Shown here: one piece after another, positions 31,833 through 37,998 of the stretch | Layout of the letters: each line of letters opens with the position of its first letter | How positions within the stretch are numbered: the stretch's first letter is position 1 | From: Candidatus Atribacteria bacterium | Lineage (GTDB): Bacteria; Atribacterota; Atribacteria; Atribacterales; JASGLU01 | Reading direction: 5' to 3' | Length of the DNA: 37,998 nucleotides | NCBI GenBank assembly: GCA_030156825.1 | Contig: JASGLU010000011.1 | Location: forward strand, 1 to 37,998 | The notes under the pieces: model-generated | The model's input: the letters and a program-made list of their open reading frames with translations, nothing else | The model's database searches: none | What the model was told of the DNA's origin: nothing | Program-made: the position numbers and the translations under genes

Positions 31833-34480
31833 TGAATCGTAATCGCCTCAACTAAATCAAATAATTTTTCTCGCTCGCGAGCGATCTCCTCCAAACGCCT
31901 GGTTTCTTTTTCTACTACTTCTCGCGGAGCTCTTTGCCGAAAAGCTTCATTATTCACCCGGGTCTCAACTCGTCTAAACTCTTGTTCCAAATTTTCAATC
32001 TTTTTCCTAAGTCGAGCCATTTCTTCCTGTAAATTAGCCAAGCCTTCCACCTTAAGATAAATATCCGCTCCTTTTGTTCTGCTAATCGCTGCCCCTTTTG
32101 GCCGGGTGATTGCCACTCCCCATTCGCTAACCACACTTTTAGCCAATCTTTCGATATAACCAATACTTTCGGCAAACTGTCCGGACAAAGAGTTGTCAGA
32201 CAGATTAATCACCACTTCCACCGTTTCTTGTGGACCGATAGCTAATTCAGCTCGAAGATAGCGAATCTCCCGTATTATTCTTTGTACAAATTCAACAGCC
32301 TTTTCTGCCGAAGAGTCTACCCACTCACCGCGAGGTTCGGGCCAGGAAGCCACCATAATACTTTCTGACTCTCGAAGGGGAATATTTTGCCAGATTTCTT
32401 CTGTAATATAAGGAATAATAGGATGAAGTAATTTCAAAATGTTCTCCAAAAGGTATTTCAAAACATTCTGGGTTTTAATTTTTTCCTGGGAAGAACCCTG
32501 ATATAAGTCCTGCTTGCTCCATTCCAGATACCAGTCACAAAATTCTCCCCACACAAAATCGTACAAGAGAGAAGCTACTTCGCCGAAATTAAACTGATCG
32601 AGCTCTTCTTTAACCCGAGCGATAACACTTTGCATCCGGGATAGAATCCAACGATCCTTAAGGTCCAAAGGCTGACGGGATAGATCAACCTGCTCAAAAT
32701 CTTCCATATTCATCAACCCAAACCGAGCCGCATTCCATAACTTGTTCATAAAATTACGGGAAGCTTCGATTCTTTTCATAGAAAGGTTGATATCTCTTCC
32801 TTGAATTGTAAGCCAGGCCAGGGTAAACCGTAGAGCATCTATCCCACATTCCTTAGCCACTTCCAGCGGGTCGAGCGCGTTCCCCAAGGATTTACTCATC
32901 TTCCTCCCCTCAGCATCACGTACTAAAGGGGTAATATAGACTTTATGGAAGGGAACTTCGTTCATAAATTTAAGCCCCATCATAATCATCCGTGCCACCC
33001 AGAAAAAAATAATATCAAAACCGGTTACTAAAACATCGGTGGGGTAAAAAATTGCAAGCTCTTCAGTTTCATCTGGCCAACCTAAGGTGGAAAACGGCCA
33101 AAGAGCAGAACTGAACCAAGTATCAAGCACATCTGGATCCTGTTCAATCGGCCCCCCACAGTAAGGGCAACTATCTGGTTGGTCAGTTCGGGCAAAAACA
33201 TGACCGTTTAATCGACAGTAAAATACCGGAATCCGATGCCCCCACCAAATCTGGCGAGAAACGCACCAATCTCGAATATTGTTCATCCATTCGAAATAAA
33301 CCCGAGACCAACGTTCGGGAACAAAGCTTACTTTCCCTTCTTTTACCGCTCGCATAGCCGGTTCTGCCAGCTCCTTCATTTTTACAAACCATTGTTTGGA
33401 AACAAAGGGTTCAATAACAGTATCGCAGCGGTAACATCGGCCTACCGAATGGTTATAGTCTTCTATTTTTTCTAGGTAGTTGTTCTTTTCTAACTCTTGA
33501 ATGATTTTTTCGCGGGCTTCTTCTCGGGAGAGACCGGCAAACACTCCTGCCTCCTGATTCATTTTCCCTTTAGAATCAATAACTTTAATCAAGGGAAGTT
33601 GATGTTTTTTCCCCAACTCAAAGTCATTAGGGTCATGAGCTGGAGTAACTTTTAGCACTCCGGTCCCAAATTGAGGATCAACGTATTCATCAGCTATAAT
33701 CGGTAATTCTCTCCCCACCAAAGGAAGAAGAACTACTTTCCCTATCAAGTTTTGATACCGTTCATCCTGGGGATGAACTGCCAAAGCGACATCTCCCAGC
33801 ATAGTTTCTGGACGGGTGGTCGCCACCAGTAAATACTCATTTGGGTTCTCTTTAAAAGGGTATTTTACATAATAAAGATGGGATGAATTTTCGGAGTATT
33901 CAACTTCAATATCAGCCAAAGCAGTTTCACATCGAGGGCACCAATGAACGATATATTCATCCTGATAAATTAATCCCTCTTCGAACAGCCGGACAAAAAC
34001 TTCTTTTACTGCACGGGAGAGACCCTCGTCCATAGTGAAACGTTCTCGGCTCCAATCACAGGAAGCCCCCATCTTTTTCAACTGGTTGACTATTCTTTGG
34101 TGGTAATCTTCCTTCCATTGCCACACTTTTTCCAAAAACTTTTCTCTTCCCAAATCATGTCTGGTTAAACCATTCTGGGTTAGTTGTTTTTCCACTACAT
34201 TTTGAGTGGCAATCCCGGCGTGATCTGTACCAGGAACCCAAAGTACTTTTTTACCCTCCATCCGTTTCCAGCGAGCCAAGATGTCTTGCAAAGTTAAATT
34301 TAAAGCATGGCCCATATGTAAATAACCAGTCACATTGGGAGGGGGGATAACCATAGAAAAAGGTGGGTGAGGAGAATCGATATCCGGGCTAAAGTATCCT
34401 TTTTCTTCCCAAAAGGAATACCATTTTTCCTCTATTTTTTCTGGCTCAAATACTCGAGGAAGGGATAGTAATCTGTCCAT
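31829..34480 (-). CDS. valS: Valyl-tRNA synthetase
   Basis: This 883-residue class I synthetase charges tRNA-Val. It has the HIGH motif as HMGH (residues 55-58, after PPPNVTGYL), the editing domain (ATTRPETMLGDVALAVHP), DTWFSSALWPFSTLGWP, the KMSKS motif in GRKMSKSLGN, an anticodon-binding domain, and the C-terminal coiled coil (LQEEMARLRKKIENLEQEFR) of ValRS. The start ATG 34480 follows GGAGA. Only 19 bases separate it from clpX, so there is no room for a T-box leader. Confidence 0.98.
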   Translation of the reverse strand: MDRLLSLPRVFEPEKIEEKWYSFWEEKGYFSPDIDSPHPPFSMVIPPPNVTGYLHMGHALNLTLQDILARWKRMEGKKVLWVPGTDHAGIATQNVVEKQLTQNGLTRHDLGREKFLEKVWQWKEDYHQRIVNQLKKMGASCDWSRERFTMDEGLSRAVKEVFVRLFEEGLIYQDEYIVHWCPRCETALADIEVEYSENSSHLYYVKYPFKENPNEYLLVATTRPETMLGDVALAVHPQDERYQNLIGKVVLLPLVGRELPIIADEYVDPQFGTGVLKVTPAHDPNDFELGKKHQLPLIKVIDSKGKMNQEAGVFAGLSREEAREKIIQELEKNNYLEKIEDYNHSVGRCYRCDTVIEPFVSKQWFVKMKELAEPAMRAVKEGKVSFVPERWSRVYFEWMNNIRDWCVSRQIWWGHRIPVFYCRLNGHVFARTDQPDSCPYCGGPIEQDPDVLDTWFSSALWPFSTLGWPDETEELAIFYPTDVLVTGFDIIFFWVARMIMMGLKFMNEVPFHKVYITPLVRDAEGRKMSKSLGNALDPLEVAKECGIDALRFTLAWLTIQGRDINLSMKRIEASRNFMNKLWNAARFGLMNMEDFEQVDLSRQPLDLKDRWILSRMQSVIARVKEELDQFNFGEVASLLYDFVWGEFCDWYLEWSKQDLYQGSSQEKIKTQNVLKYLLENILKLLHPIIPYITEEIWQNIPLRESESIMVASWPEPRGEWVDSSAEKAVEFVQRIIREIRYLRAELAIGPQETVEVVINLSDNSLSGQFAESIGYIERLAKSVVSEWGVAITRPKGAAISRTKGADIYLKVEGLANLQEEMARLRKKIENLEQEFRRVETRVNNEAFRQRAPREVVEKETRRLEEIAREREKLFDLVEAITIQ

Positions 34481-34499
34481 CGAGCTCTCCTTTCTTTAT

Positions 34500-35756
34500 T
34501 CAAGCTGGTTCTTCTCCCACAAAGCCAGAGTCAGTTGGCCAAGGCAAAGCATTTCCTCCCAACACTATTTGTTCATCAATTACTATTTTTCGAGTATCTT
34601 TTCGGGAAGGAAGTTCAAACATAAGGTCTACCATCAGTTTTTCCATTATAGATCTAAGTCCTCTGGCCCCGGTACCTTTAGCCATAGCCTCCTTGGCAAT
34701 CAACCTCAGAGCTCCCGGAGTGAATATCAGTTCTACTCCCTCCATGGCAAACAGTTTTTTATATTGGCGCACCAAACTGTTGTGCGGTTCAGTCAAAATC
34801 ATTACTAACTCTTCTTCTCCCAAGGAATCAAGAGCACAAACAATAGGAATTCTACCGACGAACTCAGGAATCATTCCGTACTTAAGCAAGTCTTCCGGCT
34901 CAACCTGATAGATTAAATTGTCTTCCTCATCCCGGCTTTGGTTGAGTTCTTGAGAGCCAAAACCGACTTTTTTCTCCTTGACCCGACTGCCGATAATCTT
35001 TTCTAACCCAACAAACGCTCCCCCACAAATGAAAAGAATATCGCGAGTATCAATAGAAATAAATTCCTGATGGGGATGCTTCCTTCCTCCTTGGGGAGGA
35101 ACGTTAGCCACCGTTCCTTCCAAAATCTTTAAAAGAGCCTGTTGCACCCCTTCTCCTGACACATCTCGGGTAATAGAAGGACTTTCTGACTTACGAGCAA
35201 TTTTGTCAATCTCATCAATATAAATAATTCCTTTTTCCGCCTTTTTTATATCAAAATGAGCGTTTTGAATAAGCCGTAGGAGAATATTTTCCACATCTTC
35301 TCCTACGTATCCAGCTTCGGTAAGTGTAGTGGCATCAGCAATGGCAAAAGGAACATTGAGAAAACGGGCCAGAGTCTGAGCTAAAAGGGTTTTACCGCAG
35401 CCAGTCGGCCCAATCAACAAAACATTACCCTTTTCCAGCTCCACCTCATCTTGGTCAGAAACAGAGGTAATTCTTTTATAATGATTGTAGACGGCAACCG
35501 ACAAAACAACCTTTGCCCGTTCTTGGCCCACCACATATCGATCGAGAAAAGATTTAATCTCCTTCGGAGAGGGCAACTCGTCCAAAGCCGGAGAATCACT
35601 TTTTCGACCATCATCTTTGATAATCTCATTACAAAGTTCTACACAGTCATTACAAATATATACTCCTGGGCCAGCAATCAGTTTACGTACCTCCGACTGA
35701 CTTTTTCCACAAAAAGAACAACATAATTTCCCTTTTTCCTCTTCAAAACGTCCCAT
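34500..35756 (-). CDS. clpX: ATP-dependent Clp protease ATPase subunit ClpX
   Basis: The 418-residue AAA+ unfoldase feeds substrates to ClpP. The N-terminal zinc-binding domain has Cys13-x2-Cys16 and Cys35-x2-Cys38. Then come Walker A ([20 protein letters not shown]), the [10 protein letters not shown] pore loop, Walker B ([14 protein letters not shown]), the [16 protein letters not shown] block, and the ClpP-contacting IGF-type loop, present here as VGFGSQ. The order tig-clpP-clpX is usual. It lies four bases after clpP. Confidence 0.98.
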   Translation of the reverse strand: MGRFEEEKGKLCCSFCGKSQSEVRKLIAGPGVYICNDCVELCNEIIKDDGRKSDSPALDELPSPKEIKSFLDRYVVGQERAKVVLSVAVYNHYKRITSVSDQDEVELEKGNVLLIGPTGCGKTLLAQTLARFLNVPFAIADATTLTEAGYVGEDVENILLRLIQNAHFDIKKAEKGIIYIDEIDKIARKSESPSITRDVSGEGVQQALLKILEGTVANVPPQGGRKHPHQEFISIDTRDILFICGGAFVGLEKIIGSRVKEKKVGFGSQELNQSRDEEDNLIYQVEPEDLLKYGMIPEFVGRIPIVCALDSLGEEELVMILTEPHNSLVRQYKKLFAMEGVELIFTPGALRLIAKEAMAKGTGARGLRSIMEKLMVDLMFELPSRKDTRKIVIDEQIVLGGNALPWPTDSGFVGEEPA

Positions 35757-35760
35757 ACAG

Positions 35761-36387
35761 CTACTTCTCCCTTTTTAAGTTATCCGGGTAAAGAACCCGG
35801 TCTATCAAACCATAATCTTTAGCTTCCTCGGAAGACATAAAAAAGTCCCGTTCGGTATCTTTTCTAACTCGGTCGATCGATTGACCGGTATGGGAAGCCA
35901 GGATTTCGTTCAACTTCTCTCGGATTTTAATCATCTCTCGAGTGTGAATCTCAATATCGGTTACTTGACCTTGCGCTCCTCCCAAAGGCTGGTGAATCAT
36001 CACCCGCGAATTAGGTAAGGCCATCCTTTTACCTTTAGTTCCGCAAGCCAAGATAACTGCTCCTCCACTTGCAGCTTGTCCAATACAGATAGTCGCTACA
36101 TCCGGCTTCACATACTGGATAGTATCATAAATGGCCATGGTGGCGGAAACCGAACCACCGGGACTATTAATATACAGATTAATATCTTTTTCCCGGTTGT
36201 CCGCTTCTAAAAATAAAAGTTGAGCAATAATCAAATTTGCCACGCCATCATCTATTTCCGTTCCCAAGAAAATAATTCTATCCTGCAGAAGACGGGAATA
36301 TATATCATAAGCCCGCTCTCCTCGCGGAGTTTGTTCTACCACTACCGGCACCAGGTAGTTTTGTAAAAAATCTTTTTTTCGGTTCAC
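35761..36387 (-). CDS. clpP: ATP-dependent Clp protease proteolytic subunit ClpP
   Basis: The 208-residue serine protease forms a double ring of seven subunits each and degrades proteins delivered by ClpX. The catalytic Ser is in [10 protein letters not shown], His in [14 protein letters not shown] and Asp in DTERDFFMS. The start is set at GTG 36387, eight bases after GAGGAG, in a GTGA overlap with the tig stop; this leaves an N-terminus of about ten residues before [21 protein letters not shown] frame back to 36426 only re-reads tig. Confidence 0.97.
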   Translation of the reverse strand: MNRKKDFLQNYLVPVVVEQTPRGERAYDIYSRLLQDRIIFLGTEIDDGVANLIIAQLLFLEADNREKDINLYINSPGGSVSATMAIYDTIQYVKPDVATICIGQAASGGAVILACGTKGKRMALPNSRVMIHQPLGGAQGQVTDIEIHTREMIKIREKLNEILASHTGQSIDRVRKDTERDFFMSSEEAKDYGLIDRVLYPDNLKREK

Positions 36388-37682
36388 ACTACCATCTCCT
36401 CTTCCGGAGATTTCAACTCTCTCCACTGATCAAAATTCAAAACCTCATCTACTTCCTTAACTTGGATCCGTTTTTTCAACTCTTCTATCATTTTTCGATG
36501 ACGAATATTATCTTCAACATCTTCAATTTTGTTATTCCTTTCCAAAATAGCTCGAACCTCCTCTACTTTTTTGTCCAATCGTTCGGCTATTTTACCCACT
36601 TCAGCTTCAATTTCCTCCTGGCTAACTTCAATTCCAACTTCTTCAGCGAATTTCTCGAGAACAAAAAATTGGGTCATCTGTCGCTGGGCAGTTTTCCTCA
36701 TATCCTCTTCTAAGGAGGCAAAATCCAAATCATTAACCTCTAAATATTGTTCCAGCGTCAGGTCGTCTCTTTCAAGTTCCTTTTTAAAGTCATCTATTAG
36801 CCGACGAGTTTCTGTTTCGAGCAACGGCTCAGGAAGGGTAATCTCCGACTTATTACATAGTTCCACTAATGCTTCTCGCTCTAAACGGTCTTCTATCAAA
36901 TCACGAGCCATATCTTGTAAGACTTCTTTAATTTTTTTCTTTAAATCTTCTATCGATTTAAACTCTTCTCCTAATTCTTCCAAAAATTCATCATCAATTT
37001 CGGGGATCTTCTCTTTCATGACCGCTTGCACTTCAAACTGTATTTCATCCTCTTCGTCATCTTCTTTTAAAGTAATAGTTTTTTGTTCTCCCTTTTTCAT
37101 GCCCATTACCGCTCGGTTAAGTTCAGTCCCTGCATCTGAAGGGTCGGCTACTACCATCTGTTCTTCTTCCCCCACCTTGATTCTTACCAAATCACCTTTC
37201 TTTGCTTCCTCTTCTGTTTCTTCCCAGGTTTTCTGTGATTCCTGCAAGCGTTTTAATTCCTTTTCCACATCGGAATCTCTAACTTCTAACTGATATTTTC
37301 GAACTTCTAATTGCTCTAAAGGCGGTAAGGTTACCATTGGCCGCTCAATAAGGGTTAACCGAAAAATTAGAGGTGCATCTTCTTCTACCTGTACCAAATC
37401 CAACTCCGGTTCCCCGATAATGTCAATTTCTTCTTGCCTTAAAACCTCTTCTGCCACCTGAGGAACAATTTTTTGGACTAAATTATCAAGGACATAGCCT
37501 TCTCCTAAATAAGTTCTAATAATACCCCGGGGGGCTTTACCCTTGCGGAAACCGGGGATCAAGACTTTCTGACGAAGTTCCCGATATAATTCCTCCAAAG
37601 CATGCTCAACTCGCTCTTCTTCTACTGTAACTTCGAGCTCAACCACGTGTTTTTCTTTCTCTGTCCTATTTACTTCAACCAT
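36384..37682 (-). CDS. tig: Trigger factor with a reduced PPIase domain
   Basis: The 432-residue ribosome-bound chaperone meets new chains at the exit tunnel. The N-terminal ribosome-binding motif is GFRKGKAPR in a normal setting. The C-terminal helical chaperone domain is present (about residues 230-430, with [20 protein letters not shown]). The middle FKBP domain (about 155-235) is short and acidic, and lacks the usual G-F-E-G and I-P-G-F-E motifs, so prolyl isomerase activity is doubtful. Start ATG 37682, with GAGAGGTG about nine bases upstream. It begins the operon that runs to the PHP gene. Confidence 0.96.
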   Translation of the reverse strand: MVEVNRTEKEKHVVELEVTVEEERVEHALEELYRELRQKVLIPGFRKGKAPRGIIRTYLGEGYVLDNLVQKIVPQVAEEVLRQEEIDIIGEPELDLVQVEEDAPLIFRLTLIERPMVTLPPLEQLEVRKYQLEVRDSDVEKELKRLQESQKTWEETEEEAKKGDLVRIKVGEEEQMVVADPSDAGTELNRAVMGMKKGEQKTITLKEDDEEDEIQFEVQAVMKEKIPEIDDEFLEELGEEFKSIEDLKKKIKEVLQDMARDLIEDRLEREALVELCNKSEITLPEPLLETETRRLIDDFKKELERDDLTLEQYLEVNDLDFASLEEDMRKTAQRQMTQFFVLEKFAEEVGIEVSQEEIEAEVGKIAERLDKKVEEVRAILERNNKIEDVEDNIRHRKMIEELKKRIQVKEVDEVLNFDQWRELKSPEEEMVV

Positions 37683-37772
37683 TTATCGATTCACCTCTCT
37701 GTGAATTTACCGGGAAAATTCAACCACTGAGTTCTAAAACTATTCCCAGTTAAAGTCGATTAATCATTTTCT

Positions 37773-37781
37773 ATTATAGCA
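37773..37781 (-). promoter_or_regulatory. Extended -10 promoter for tig-clp operon
   Basis: TGCTATAAT on the minus strand is a perfect -10 hexamer with the TGn extension. No good -35 hexamer lies 16-18 bases upstream. The leader to the tig ATG would be about 85 bases. No CtsR or CIRCE operator was recognised. Confidence 0.6.
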
Positions 37782-37860
37782 AAATAATCAATTAATAATC
37801 TAACACTCAAACCATACCACCTAATATTACCTGATTTTAGTTTACTAATCTACCCTACAC

Positions 37861-37950
37861 TATAAGGGGGGGCAAGCCCCCTATAACCCCCGAAAAAACA
37901 AAACAAATCAAATCAAATATAAAAAGATAAATACTAACCGAGGAAGGAAA
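37861..37950. repeat. G-run/C-run palindrome module, copy C (reversed)
   Basis: Read on the minus strand it is TTCCTTCCTCGGTTAGTATT, AT-rich sequence, TTTTTTCGGGGGTTATAG and then a G-run/C-run palindrome, the same order as copy A at 249-317. Only one arm of the terminator stem is kept. Confidence 0.68.
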
Positions 37951-37998
37951 AACAGACAGCCTACGGCGTAAACAAAAAAACAAAAAATAAAAGACAAA

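Larger units (their letters stand above)
37683..37998. other. Region upstream of tig with repeat modules to the window edge
   Basis: It holds the tig leader and promoter, AT-rich sequence, a G-run/C-run palindrome (37861-37885), the reversed tail CCCCCGAAAAAACAAAAC, one arm of the AACCGAGGAAGG terminator hairpin (37936-37947) and the motif CAGCCTACGGCGTAA (37957-37971). No gene was seen. Confidence 0.7.

Noticed and set aside
34481-34499. T-box leader in front of valS
   Set aside because: Only 19 bases separate clpX and valS, and no T-box sequence is present.
36529-37293. Plus-strand open frame of 254 codons, very serine-rich
   Set aside because: It is the antisense shadow of the acidic, lysine- and glutamate-rich trigger factor gene; its composition follows from that.

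Overview
The window reads as chromosome of an anaerobic, Firmicutes/Clostridia-like bacterium. Supporting points are a Veg-family gene, a complete division and cell-wall (dcw) cluster in Gram-positive order, a DivIVA gene beside lspA, an unusual [FeFe]-hydrogenase-like protein, and strong AGGAGG ribosome sites with frequent TTG and GTG starts. MurE carries the DNPR signature expected for meso-diaminopimelate peptidoglycan. No species can be named from the sequence alone. Nearly everything is on the minus strand; only one real gene, a DNA glycosylase, is on plus.

Read in the direction of transcription (right to left), the first block is tig-clpP-clpX-valS, a SPOR-domain protein, a DRTGG protein, an anti-sigma-like ATPase, a sensory-type [FeFe]-hydrogenase homologue, a second DRTGG protein and a PHP-domain protein (37682 to 27988). 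Gaps are tiny and several stop and start codons overlap, so this looks like one long operon that joins protein quality control and tRNA charging to a putative redox- or H2-sensing module. After a repeat-rich gap, a sigma-A-like promoter and MraZ operator repeats precede the dcw cluster: mraZ, rsmH, ftsL, ftsI, murE, murF, mraY, murD, ftsW, murG, murC, murB, ftsQ, ftsA, ftsZ, a radical SAM gene, a yggS-type gene and proC (27626 to 8300). A second repeat-rich gap precedes divIVA-lspA-rluD. Beyond a convergent glycosylase gene lies veg, nfi, an ACT protein, UPF0210 and a URO-D/methyltransferase-family gene. The window ends in what looks like the 5' part of a group II intron.

The least expected content lies between genes. 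Two families of short (about 90 bp) elements with terminal inverted repeats, a family of G-run/C-run palindromes with attached terminator hairpins, and a short TTACGCCGTAGGCTG motif recur in almost every gap. One element appears to have been split by a later insertion. Inside genes, ftsQ seems to have its proper start in another reading frame, separated by a run of nine T, and the hydrogenase homologue has lost the proton-transfer cysteine. No CRISPR array, tRNA, rRNA gene, prophage or transposase gene was seen.
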